Positions 1 through 8,193 of a DNA stretch of 64,000 nucleotides are shown here, in pieces. Origin of the DNA: Clostridium sp. AWRP (GTDB taxonomy: Bacteria > Bacillota > Clostridia > Clostridiales > Clostridiaceae); NCBI RefSeq assembly GCF_004006395.2, contig NZ_CP029758.2, forward strand, positions 248,001 through 312,000. The letters are read 5' to 3'. Position numbers and translations under genes: made by a program. The notes beneath the pieces were generated by a model. That model saw only the letters and a list, made by a program, of their open reading frames with translations, had not been told where the DNA came from and made no database searches. How positions within the stretch are numbered: position 1 is the first letter of the stretch; each line of letters starts with the position of its first letter.

Positions 1-1
1 A

Positions 2-619
2 GTTGAGACTTTAGATATTCTTCCTGCAGATGATGCTGGAATAAAAAGTGTATCATTAAGGATAATAGGGGAATTTGCTTATGGATATTTGAAAGCTGAA
101 AAGGGTATCCATAGATTAGTTAGAATATCACCTTTCAATGCTAATGGGAAAAGACAGACTTCTTTTGCATCTGTAGAGGTTTTGCCGGAACTTACCAAAA
201 ATCAAGATATAGACATAAGGCCAGAAGATTTAAGGGTAGATACCTATAGGTCTTCTGGTGCAGGCGGACAGCATGTAAACAAAACGGAATCTGCAGTTAG
301 GATAACTCATATACCTACGGGTATAGTTGTACAGTGCCAGAATGAAAGAAGTCAGCATTATAATAGGGAAACTGCAATGCTCATGTTAAAATCAAAACTT
401 GTGGAACTTAAAGAAAGAGCACATAAGGAAAAAATAGAAGACCTTGCAGGAGAACTTAAGGACATGGGATGGGGAAGCCAGATAAGATCCTATGTATTCC
501 ATCCATATACTCTTGTAAAAGATCATAGAACTGGAGTAGAGAATGGAAATGTGTCTTCAGTAATGGATGGAGAAATTGATAATTTTATATTAGCTTATTT
601 AAGACAGCAGGCAAAGTAA
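2..619 (+). CDS. prfB: peptide chain release factor 2 (partial, 5' end outside window)
   Basis: C-terminal part of a class I release factor that recognises UGA/UAA stop codons and triggers peptidyl-tRNA hydrolysis on the ribosome. The frame is open from base 2. The SPF tripeptide (in RISPF) is the RF2-type stop-recognition motif, and GGQHVNK carries the universal catalytic GGQ. The C-terminal end (ILAYLRQQAK) is complete. The start, and the programmed frameshift site found near the start of many prfB genes, lie upstream of the window and cannot be judged. A hairpin follows the stop. RF2 rather than RF1 is based on SPF in place of PxT. Confidence 0.95.
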   Translation, partial: VETLDILPADDAGIKSVSLRIIGEFAYGYLKAEKGIHRLVRISPFNANGKRQTSFASVEVLPELTKNQDIDIRPEDLRVDTYRSSGAGGQHVNKTESAVRITHIPTGIVVQCQNERSQHYNRETAMLMLKSKLVELKERAHKEKIEDLAGELKDMGWGSQIRSYVFHPYTLVKDHRTGVENGNVSSVMDGEIDNFILAYLRQQAK

Positions 620-625
620 GAAAAG

Positions 626-652
626 TGCTATCAGGCGTATAATCTGATAGCA
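626..652 (+). terminator. hairpin after prfB
   Basis: Nine-base perfect arms (TGCTATCAG / CTGATAGCA) with a 9-nt loop start 7 bases after the prfB stop and are followed by TTTATTT. The U-tract is interrupted, so termination efficiency is uncertain. Confidence 0.6.
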
Positions 653-705
653 TTTATTTGCATCCATTTTTAACTCGTAATTGAAAATTGAAAGAAGGAT
701 TTAGC

Positions 706-1944
706 TTGAGTTTTAAAAGTACAGTGGGGGACGTTTTTTCATCCCTAAAACATAGAGATTTTAGATATTTTTTATCAGGACAGCTTTTGTCATTAATGGG
801 AACTATGGTTCAAAATACTGCACTCAGTTGGTATGTGTATAAGATAACTAATTCTCCTTTCCTTCTTGGACTTATATCAGTATTTCAATATGCACCAGTA
901 CTGTTGATTACTCTTATTGCAGGTGTTATAGCAGAAAGATATCCCAAAAGAAAAATTATTTTGATGACTCAGTTTTCTTACATGATACAGTCCTTTATAT
1001 TGACTTTTGTTGTTTATGTTGGATATAGTAAATATTGGATATTAGCCATATTGTCTGTTATTAATGGCATTATAACAAGTTTGGACATGCCTACGAGGCA
1101 GTCTTTCTTTATTGAACTTGTAGGAAAAAAGGATCTTCCAAATGCCATATCTTTAAATTCAACTGTTTTTAATATATCTCGTATAGTTGGACCTGCATTT
1201 GCAGGAATAATAATGAATAAAGTAGGGGTATTTCAGTGCTTTCTTATCAATACAATTAGTTTTATACCTGTTATCTATGGTGTATTTCAAATAAAGGCCA
1301 AAGGTAATCCAACATTAAAGTCCAAAAACTTCAATCTAATTCAGGACTTAAAAGGTGGAATTATGTATACTGTAAGTAAGAAAATACTCCTATCTGTAAT
1401 GTTTATGATGGCTATAGTATGTACTTTTGCATTTAATAGTAATGTAATTATACCTGTATTTGCAAAGCAAGTCATGAATGGTGGAGCAAAGGAGTATAGT
1501 ATTCTTTTAAGTCTTTCAGGTGCAGGATCATTTTTAGGAGCTATTTTTATGGCAGGAATAGGCAGAGGACTTAGAAGTAAGTATTTTCTCATTATAAATT
1601 CATTTATATTGGCTATTTTACAAATAGTAACTTTATTTACAAGCAGTTATTTATTAGTAGGGATGCTATTTGTATGGATAGGATTCTTTGGACTTACTTT
1701 TTTAAATAAGGCAAATGCTACACTGCAGTTTAATACAGAAGATGAATATAGAGGGAGGGTAATGAGTATATATGCCCTTTTAAATATTGGAAGCACCCCT
1801 TTTGGCAGTGCTTTCGTTGGCGTAGTTATGCAAAAATTTGGTGGTAGATTTGGATTCTTTAGTTGTGGATTAATCATGTTTCTATTTACGGTTATCACTG
1901 TATTTTTTGTTGAAGTAAAGAACAGGAAACCTAGATATAATTGA
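706..1944 (+). CDS. MFS transporter (putative drug/solute exporter)
   Basis: Polytopic inner-membrane protein of the major facilitator superfamily, about 412 residues and 12 predicted membrane spans. The first half has the usual motif-A-like loop (GVIAERYPKRKII) after the second helix, and DMPTRQSFF in the central part is typical of the MFS_3/enterobactin-exporter-like group. The substrate cannot be told from sequence. Start: the longest frame begins with TTG at 688, but AGAAGGA at 692-698 is well placed for the TTG at 706, giving MSFKSTVGDVF. It stands alone between prfB and gdhA, and no regulator is adjacent. Confidence 0.8.
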   Translation: MSFKSTVGDVFSSLKHRDFRYFLSGQLLSLMGTMVQNTALSWYVYKITNSPFLLGLISVFQYAPVLLITLIAGVIAERYPKRKIILMTQFSYMIQSFILTFVVYVGYSKYWILAILSVINGIITSLDMPTRQSFFIELVGKKDLPNAISLNSTVFNISRIVGPAFAGIIMNKVGVFQCFLINTISFIPVIYGVFQIKAKGNPTLKSKNFNLIQDLKGGIMYTVSKKILLSVMFMMAIVCTFAFNSNVIIPVFAKQVMNGGAKEYSILLSLSGAGSFLGAIFMAGIGRGLRSKYFLIINSFILAILQIVTLFTSSYLLVGMLFVWIGFFGLTFLNKANATLQFNTEDEYRGRVMSIYALLNIGSTPFGSAFVGVVMQKFGGRFGFFSCGLIMFLFTVITVFFVEVKNRKPRYN

Positions 1945-2109
1945 TTATGTTACATATATTAGATAATGTGTATGTGGATAAATAGAAATTTAAATTTGTG
2001 CAGAATTTCTATAATATGATAAAATATGTTTTTAAGTTATGTTGATTTTGGTATAATTATAAGTAAAATAGTAAAGATAACTACAATTATTTTATGAAGG
2101 AGTAATAAT

Positions 2110-3456
2110 ATGGATGGCAAAGAGTATGTTCAAAAAGTTTTAAGTACTGTACAAAAAAGAAATTCAGGTGAAAAAGAATTTCTTGATGCAGTGAAAGAAG
2201 TTTTAGCTTCTTTAGTACCAGTATTTGATAGAAGACCTGATTTTATTAAAGCAGGATTACTTGAAAGATTAACTGAGCCAGAAAGAGCTATAAGTTTTAG
2301 AGTACCATGGGTTGATGATAATGGAGAGGTTCAAGTAAACAGAGGTTTTAGAATTCAATTTAATTCGGCTATAGGACCATATAAGGGTGGGTTAAGATTT
2401 CATCCATCTGTAAATCAAAGTATTGTAAAATTTTTAGGATTTGAGCAGATATTTAAGAATTCCTTAACAGGCTTACCTATTGGAGGAGCAAAAGGTGGTT
2501 CGGATTTTGATCCAAAAGGTAAATCTGATAACGAAGTTATGAAATTTTGCCAAGCCTTTATGTCCGAGCTATACAAATACATAGGTTCTAATAGAGATGT
2601 GCCTGCAGGAGATATAGGCGTTGGTGGAAGAGAAATAGGATATCTATATGGCTATTATAATAAACTTAAAAGTGTAAGTGAACAGGGCACTTTGACTGGC
2701 AAGGGACTGGCTTATGGAGGAAGTCTTGCCAGAACAGAAGCAACTGGATATGGATTAGTTTATTTTACTGAAGAAATGCTAAAAGATCATAATTTGAGTC
2801 TCAAGGATAAAAAAGTAGTAGTTTCAGGTTCGGGAAATGTGGCTATTTATGCTATTGAAAAAGCAACTGAGCTTGGAGCTAAAGTTATTACTTGTTCTGA
2901 TTCTAATGGATATATTTTAGATGAAAATGGAATTAATTTAGATGTAGTAAAAGAAATTAAAGAAGTTAGAAGGGGAAGAATAAAAGAATATTTAAAGAGT
3001 GTGCCTACTGCTAAGTATGTACCAGATTTTAGAGGAATTTGGAATGTTAAGTGTGACGTAGCTTTTCCTTGTGCAACTCAAGGTGAAATAAATGAGGAAT
3101 CTGCTGAGACTCTTGTAAAAAATGGTGTTATAGCTGTATCAGAAGGAGCAAATATGCCTTCAACTTTAGATGCAATAAATGTATTTTTGAGTAATAAGGT
3201 TCTCTTTGGACCTTCTAAGGCAGCCAATGCAGGAGGAGTTGCATGTTCTGCCATTGAAATGTCTCAAAATAGTATAAGATATTCATGGACATTTGAAGAG
3301 GTAAATAATAAGATCAAAAATATAATGATTAATATTTATAATAATTCTAAAAACGCAGCAAAAGAATATGGCAATGAAGGAAATATGGTTGTAGGAGCCA
3401 ATATTGCTGGATTTTTAAAGGTTGCTGAGGCTATGATGGCCCAGGGTATAATTTAA
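2110..3456 (+). CDS. gdhA: glutamate dehydrogenase (hexameric, probably NADP-dependent)
   Basis: Interconverts 2-oxoglutarate plus ammonium and glutamate in the cytoplasm, linking carbon and nitrogen metabolism. It has 448 residues, the usual length of small hexameric GDHs. Visible motifs: substrate-binding segment YKGGLRFHPS near residue 91, catalytic lysine in PIGGAKGGSDF (about residue 128), and a Rossmann nucleotide-binding segment VVVSGSGNVAIYA near residue 237. The residues after the second Rossmann strand (SDSNGY) resemble NADP-dependent clostridial/enterobacterial enzymes, so NADP preference is inference. AAGGAG lies 9 bases before the ATG; a TATAAT at 2052-2057 is a possible -10. Monocistronic, closed by a strong terminator. 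Confidence 0.95.
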   Translation: MDGKEYVQKVLSTVQKRNSGEKEFLDAVKEVLASLVPVFDRRPDFIKAGLLERLTEPERAISFRVPWVDDNGEVQVNRGFRIQFNSAIGPYKGGLRFHPSVNQSIVKFLGFEQIFKNSLTGLPIGGAKGGSDFDPKGKSDNEVMKFCQAFMSELYKYIGSNRDVPAGDIGVGGREIGYLYGYYNKLKSVSEQGTLTGKGLAYGGSLARTEATGYGLVYFTEEMLKDHNLSLKDKKVVVSGSGNVAIYAIEKATELGAKVITCSDSNGYILDENGINLDVVKEIKEVRRGRIKEYLKSVPTAKYVPDFRGIWNVKCDVAFPCATQGEINEESAETLVKNGVIAVSEGANMPSTLDAINVFLSNKVLFGPSKAANAGGVACSAIEMSQNSIRYSWTFEEVNNKIKNIMINIYNNSKNAAKEYGNEGNMVVGANIAGFLKVAEAMMAQGII

Positions 3457-3479
3457 GTTTATAGAGGGACCTGGAAGTT

Positions 3480-3509
3480 AAGGAGGATTTTTAAAGAAAA
3501 ATCCTCCTT
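3480..3509. terminator. bidirectional terminator between gdhA and the M28 peptidase gene
   Basis: Thirteen-base perfect arms with a 4-nt AAAG loop. The arms end in T5 / begin with A5, so the hairpin can terminate transcription from both converging genes. Confidence 0.8.
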
Positions 3510-3529
3510 CAACTGACTATTGTCAATTA

Positions 3530-4864
3530 TCAACTTTTAATCAAATATAAACTAACCATTATAAGTATTCCACAAAACGATATGGCTAATAGATGTTTAG
3601 AGTATAAAATAAAAGGATTATAATTGAAAGCATAGTTGTCAATTTCTTTTGAGACTACACTGAAGCACCTATCTATGGATTTTGTATTTATATATTGAGA
3701 TTTGTCCATAGGTGTGTGTATTTTTGATGTGTCTGCATCTGATAAAGTTAGGGCGTCTATGTTATAAGCTCTAAAATATTGATGATCACTGGAATTTTCA
3801 AAAGTATACTTAAAGTCTATCTTGCCATTATTACATAATTGTGCTATTTCTTTTACAAAAGGTGAATTTTTTGAATCCCATTTTCCTGCCATTATGGAAA
3901 GAGGAACGTTTTTATCACTGCCTAACATGTCAAAATTTATAACTTTTCCTCCTCTTAGGGTGTCTTTATATTGTTGTGCGAAATTTTTTGACCCTAGGCA
4001 GCCAAATTCTTCTGCATTAAAAGCTGCAATTACTATATTTCTCTCGGGTTTCCCAAGAGAATTTATATATTTTATAAGACCCAGTAAAAAAGAAGTACCA
4101 GAAGCATTATCTAGGGCGCCGCTATATACTGTACCAGAAAGATCAGAACCAAGGTGATCAAAATGGGCAGATAGAACAAGGGGTGGTAGAGCAGGATTTT
4201 TACCTTTTATGTATCCTATTACGTTGTAAGCAGAAGTTAATTTATTATGAAAAGGTATGAAACAGCTTATTTCACAACCTGAATTTAAATAATTTTTTAT
4301 TCCTTTGGCAGTTTGTTCTTTTAGCATAATGTACATACTTCCCCTAGAGTTTGAAATAAAGGAACTTCTAAAATCTAAGTTATCATTTTTTGGAGTATAA
4401 AACAAAAAATATTGGTTTGATGTATGGACTTGAAAGCTGTTTTTTGATAGTGAAATAACATTATCTTTTTTAAAAGATACACTACTATTTTTAAAGTTTA
4501 GCATATCTTCCTTATAATCTGCAGCATACTTATACTGTTTTACTATAAAGCCATTTCTATCCTTTACTATGAGATATGGATCAGCATCTATTTTTTCAGG
4601 GTAAACTACATTAAAGGATTGTAGGTAATCCTTATTGTAGGGACTTAGATTTTCTGCTTTAAAATAATGTTTTATAAAATCTGCTGTTTCATAATTTTCC
4701 AAGGTTCCAGTAAGCCTTCCTTTAAAATTATCTGAAGATAGATAGGAAATAGTATTTTTAACTTTTGAAGAGTTTAGTGGATGCACAAAATAGTAGTATT
4801 GAAAGCTCAATGAACAAATAATACAAAATATAGTTAATGGCAGCATAAACATAAATTTTTTCAT
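3530..4864 (-). CDS. membrane-anchored M28-family metallopeptidase
   Basis: 444-residue zinc aminopeptidase-like protein, probably displayed outside the membrane. Residues about 5-27 form a hydrophobic N-terminal anchor and about 422-442 a second membrane span. The catalytic domain (about 205-400) shows the M28 ligands: SAHFDHLG (His234, Asp236), GALDNASGT (Asp252), the Glu pair in AFNAEEFG (about 285-286), NFDMLGSD, and a late SSDHQYF histidine. The region between anchor and catalytic domain is unassigned. An anchor at both ends is less usual than a cleaved signal peptide. Converges with gdhA. Substrate unknown; peptide scavenging or envelope turnover are possibilities. Confidence 0.8.
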   Translation of the reverse strand: MKKFMFMLPLTIFCIICSLSFQYYYFVHPLNSSKVKNTISYLSSDNFKGRLTGTLENYETADFIKHYFKAENLSPYNKDYLQSFNVVYPEKIDADPYLIVKDRNGFIVKQYKYAADYKEDMLNFKNSSVSFKKDNVISLSKNSFQVHTSNQYFLFYTPKNDNLDFRSSFISNSRGSMYIMLKEQTAKGIKNYLNSGCEISCFIPFHNKLTSAYNVIGYIKGKNPALPPLVLSAHFDHLGSDLSGTVYSGALDNASGTSFLLGLIKYINSLGKPERNIVIAAFNAEEFGCLGSKNFAQQYKDTLRGGKVINFDMLGSDKNVPLSIMAGKWDSKNSPFVKEIAQLCNNGKIDFKYTFENSSDHQYFRAYNIDALTLSDADTSKIHTPMDKSQYINTKSIDRCFSVVSKEIDNYAFNYNPFILYSKHLLAISFCGILIMVSLYLIKS

Positions 4865-5027
4865 TAATAATAACCTCTAAAATAAAGTGTTTCTAAATAT
4901 ATATTAATTTGCCAAAATGTATATAACTGTTGTAATATATTTTTAGCTGATTTATACTTTTTCAGTATGTTTAATCCTTCTTTTAGCTTAGAGATTTATC
5001 ATAAATAAAATTAACCAGGAGGTAAAA

Positions 5028-7181
5028 ATGAATAATATAATAGATACATTAGCTGAAGAGCTTAGTGTAAATAGAAAATATATAAATAGTGTAATCGAAC
5101 TTTTAGATTCAGGTAATACAGTGCCTTTTATAGCCAGATATAGAAAAGAGCTTACAGGGAGTATGAGTGATGTAACTTTAAGAAAACTGGCAGAAAGGCT
5201 TACATATCTTAGAAATCTTAAATCTAGAAAAGAAGATGTAATAAGGATAATAGAAGAACAGGGAAAACTTACGGAAGAATTAAAGAATTCTATAGAACAC
5301 AGCAGTACTTTAACAGAAGTAGAAGACATATATAGACCATATAAACCAAAGAAAAGAACCAGAGCAACTATTGCACAGGAAAAGGGGCTTAAGCCTATCT
5401 CAGAAGCTATTTTGGATGGGAATTTTCAAGATGATATAGAAAAGTATGCAGAAAAATTTATAAACGAAGAAAAGGGCGTTGAGTCTTCAGAAGATGCACT
5501 AGCAGGTGCAGTTGACATAATAAGTGAAGTTATTTCTGATGAAGCAAAGTATAGAAAATGGATAAGAAAATTTGTTTGGGAAAATGGAATAATTGAAACG
5601 AAGGGTGAAAGTAAAGAACCAACTCCTTATGAAATGTATTATGATTATAGAGAAGCAGTCAAGTCTATTCCACCTCATAGAATACTAGCTATAAATAGAG
5701 GGGAAAAGGAAAAAGTTTTATCTGTAAAGATAAGCTGTGATATGGAGAATATAGAAATTTACTTAAAGAATCAATCTCTTAGAGGAAATAATATAACAGA
5801 TACTTATATAGAAAAAAGTGTAGAAGATTCGCTAAAGAGACTAATTTACCCATCTATTGAAAGAGAAATACGGTCACAACTTACAGATATGGGAGAAGAA
5901 GGCGCCATAAAAATATTTAAAGCTAATTTGAAGGCACTTTTGATGCAATCACCTATAAAGGGAAAAAATGTACTTGGCTATGACCCTGGTTTTAGAAATG
6001 GATGCAAAATTGCAGTATTGGATGATACAGGCAAATTGTTAGATACCGCAATAGTATATGCTACAGCACCTCAAAATGATGTAGAAGGCTCTATAAAGAA
6101 ACTAAAAGAGCTAGTATATAAGCATGATGTAAATGTTATATCTCTTGGAAACGGAACTGCTAGTAGGGAATCTGAAGAACTGATTGGAAAACTTATAAAA
6201 GAAGTGAAGGAAGAGAAGGGAAAAGATCTGTACTATGTAATTGTATCTGAAGCAGGAGCTTCAATTTATTCTGCATCAGAACTTGCAGCAAAGGAATATC
6301 CAGATATAAATGTATCTTTGAGGGGAGCTATATCTATAGGCAGAAGGCTTCAAGATCCTTTAGCAGAACTTGTTAAAATAGACCCTAAATCCATAGGGGT
6401 AGGACAGTATCAACATGATGTTGCACCAAAGAAATTGGATGAATCTTTAAAGGGAATTGTAGAAGACTGTGTAAATAGTGTAGGGGTAGATCTAAATATA
6501 GCAACGCCCTCTCTTCTATCCTATATATCTGGAATAAATACTGCGATAGCATCAAACATTGTAGCTTATAGAGAAGAAAATGGAAAATTTAAAAATAGAA
6601 AAGAGCTTTTAAAGGTTAAAAGATTGGGAGCCAAAGCTTTTGAACAGTGTGCAGGATTTTTAAGGGTAATGGAAAGCGGTGAGCCCCTTGATAATACTTC
6701 TGTGCATCCTGAATCTTATGATGCAGCAAAAGGACTTTTGGAAATCATTGGATACAGCATGGAAGATTTAAAAAATGGAGAACTTTCAGGTATAGATAAT
6801 AGAGTTGATAAAATAGGCATAGATGTTCTTTCAAAGAAGCTTAATGTAGGTGAACCAACTCTAAAAGATATAATAAAAGAGATAAAAAAGCCAGGCAGAG
6901 ATCCAAGAGAAGAACTTCCTAAACCTATACTTAAGACTGGAATAATAGACATTAATCAATTAAAACCGGGTATGGTGCTTACAGGCACAGTTAGAAATGT
7001 AGCAGATTTTGGAGCTTTTGTAGATATTGGAGTTCATCAGGATGGACTTGTTCATATAAGTCAGTTGTCAGATAAATTTGTGAAGCACCCACTTGATGTA
7101 GTTCAAGTAGGAGATATAGTTCAGGTAACTGTACTTGAAGTAGACGAGAAGAGAAAGAGAATATCCCTTAGCATGAAATAA
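5028..7181 (+). CDS. tex: Tex-family S1 RNA-binding protein
   Basis: 717-residue cytoplasmic nucleic-acid-binding protein of the Tex/YhgF family, which acts on transcription/RNA metabolism. Domain order fits the family: N-terminal helical region (about 1-190), YqgF/RNase H-like domain starting around GYDPGFRNGCKIAV (about 320), tandem helix-hairpin-helix region (about 490-560, with NIVAYREENGKFKNR), and a C-terminal S1 domain (about 645-717, GMVLTGTVRNVADFGAFVDIG). AGGAGG is placed correctly before the ATG. Single gene between the M28 peptidase and the FMN switch. Confidence 0.93.
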   Translation: MNNIIDTLAEELSVNRKYINSVIELLDSGNTVPFIARYRKELTGSMSDVTLRKLAERLTYLRNLKSRKEDVIRIIEEQGKLTEELKNSIEHSSTLTEVEDIYRPYKPKKRTRATIAQEKGLKPISEAILDGNFQDDIEKYAEKFINEEKGVESSEDALAGAVDIISEVISDEAKYRKWIRKFVWENGIIETKGESKEPTPYEMYYDYREAVKSIPPHRILAINRGEKEKVLSVKISCDMENIEIYLKNQSLRGNNITDTYIEKSVEDSLKRLIYPSIEREIRSQLTDMGEEGAIKIFKANLKALLMQSPIKGKNVLGYDPGFRNGCKIAVLDDTGKLLDTAIVYATAPQNDVEGSIKKLKELVYKHDVNVISLGNGTASRESEELIGKLIKEVKEEKGKDLYYVIVSEAGASIYSASELAAKEYPDINVSLRGAISIGRRLQDPLAELVKIDPKSIGVGQYQHDVAPKKLDESLKGIVEDCVNSVGVDLNIATPSLLSYISGINTAIASNIVAYREENGKFKNRKELLKVKRLGAKAFEQCAGFLRVMESGEPLDNTSVHPESYDAAKGLLEIIGYSMEDLKNGELSGIDNRVDKIGIDVLSKKLNVGEPTLKDIIKEIKKPGRDPREELPKPILKTGIIDINQLKPGMVLTGTVRNVADFGAFVDIGVHQDGLVHISQLSDKFVKHPLDVVQVGDIVQVTVLEVDEKRKRISLSMK

Positions 7182-7200
7182 AAATTATTTTAAGAATATG

Positions 7201-7229
7201 TTGAAATGTGATGGTAAAAGTATTATAAT
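7201..7229 (+). promoter_or_regulatory. sigma-A-type promoter for the FMN riboswitch/ribU transcript
   Basis: TTGAAA at 7201-7206 and TATAAT at 7224-7229 with a 17-base spacer, about 20 bases upstream of the aptamer. Spacing and sequence fit a vegetative promoter. Confidence 0.7.
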
Positions 7230-7251
7230 GAACTTGAAAATTTAAAATATA

Positions 7252-7406
7252 ATCTTCAGGGCGGGGTGTGATTCCCCACCGGCGGTATAGCCCGCGAGCC
7301 ATAATTGGTATGATTCGGTGAAATTCCGAGGCCGACAGTAGAGTCTGGATGAAAGAAGGTAAAATGTAGTGTTTATTAGCCCTGATATTTTATCAGGGCT
7401 TTTTTA
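7252..7406 (+). promoter_or_regulatory. FMN riboswitch (RFN element) with intrinsic terminator
   Basis: The conserved RFN core is readable: CAGGGCGGGGTG, ATTCCCCACCGGCGGT, AGCCCGCGAGCC, GATTCGGTGAAATTCCGAGGCC (in parts), GACAGTAGAGTCTGGATGAAAGAAG. The aptamer runs to about 7360. A terminator follows at 7379-7405: arms GCCCTGATA / TATCAGGGC with a 3-nt loop, then T6. Family knowledge: FMN binding favours the terminator. Here it would switch off ribU when flavin is plentiful. Confidence 0.95.
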
Positions 7407-7452
7407 ACTTACCTTAGAAGGTTATACACAATGTTTTAGGGGGATGTTAGAT

Positions 7453-8079
7453 ATGAGAAGTAATAAATTAAACAGGCTAGTAAAGATATCATTGTTAGGT
7501 GTAATTGGATTTTTACTTATGTTCATAGAAGTTGCAATTCCTGTGTTCCCATCATTTTTACAGATTGATATAAGTGATTTACCGGCTTTAATAGGTACTT
7601 TTGCACTTGGACCTGGAGCTGGAATTGCCATAGAGCTTTTAAAGAATATACTTCATGGAATATTTGATGGAAAAACAGCATTTATAGGAGAGTTCGCAAA
7701 TTTTGCAGTGGGTTCAGTTTTAGTATTTACAGCAGGATATTTATATAACAGACATAAAACTAAAAAGACAGCAGCAATTAGCCTTGGGGCAGCAACTATT
7801 GCTATGTCAGTATCTGCTGCAGTGTTAAACTACTTTATATTACTTCCACTTTATGAAAAACTACTTAATTTCCCTATAAGTGCAATGGTAGCAGCAGCAG
7901 GAAAAGTAAATGGAAGTATAACAGATATAAATACTTTGATATTATTTGCTATTGTACCATTTAATTTATTAAAGGGAGTACTACTTACAGCACTTACACT
8001 ACTTTTGTATAAGAGTGTATCACCAGTATTGAAACAAGAGCAGAGTAAAAGTAGGGGTTTAGCAGAACATAACAATTAG
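7453..8079 (+). CDS. ribU: riboflavin ECF transporter, substrate-binding subunit RibU
   Basis: Small membrane S-component (about 208 residues, 5-6 spans) that captures riboflavin and docks with a shared ECF energy-coupling module, which is not in this window. Recognisable features are the N-terminal helix ending in FLLMFIEVAIPVFPSFL, the DISDLPALIGTFALGPG segment typical of RibU, and FAIVPFNLLKGVL near the C terminus. The upstream FMN riboswitch independently supports the substrate. Start: ATG at 7444 directly abuts TAGGGGG (7437-7443), too close to serve it; ATG at 7453 has 9-base spacing and is preferred. Followed by its own terminator. Confidence 0.93.
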   Translation: MRSNKLNRLVKISLLGVIGFLLMFIEVAIPVFPSFLQIDISDLPALIGTFALGPGAGIAIELLKNILHGIFDGKTAFIGEFANFAVGSVLVFTAGYLYNRHKTKKTAAISLGAATIAMSVSAAVLNYFILLPLYEKLLNFPISAMVAAAGKVNGSITDINTLILFAIVPFNLLKGVLLTALTLLLYKSVSPVLKQEQSKSRGLAEHNN

Positions 8080-8084
8080 AAAAG

Positions 8085-8110
8085 AATCTGGGTTTATCCC
8101 AGATTTTTTT
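8085..8110 (+). terminator. terminator after ribU
   Basis: Arms AATCTGGG / CCCAGATT with a 5-nt loop, followed by an uninterrupted T-run. Confidence 0.85.
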
Positions 8111-8193
8111 ATTTTATCTTTATGAAAAAACATTTTTGTACGATAATTTATACATAACTTAAAAAGAGAATAAATTTATAAAGGGTGATGAAT

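Noticed and set aside
7254..7360. GC-rich block that could be taken for a small RNA or tRNA
   Set aside because: Matches the FMN riboswitch core in order, with a terminator and ribU downstream.
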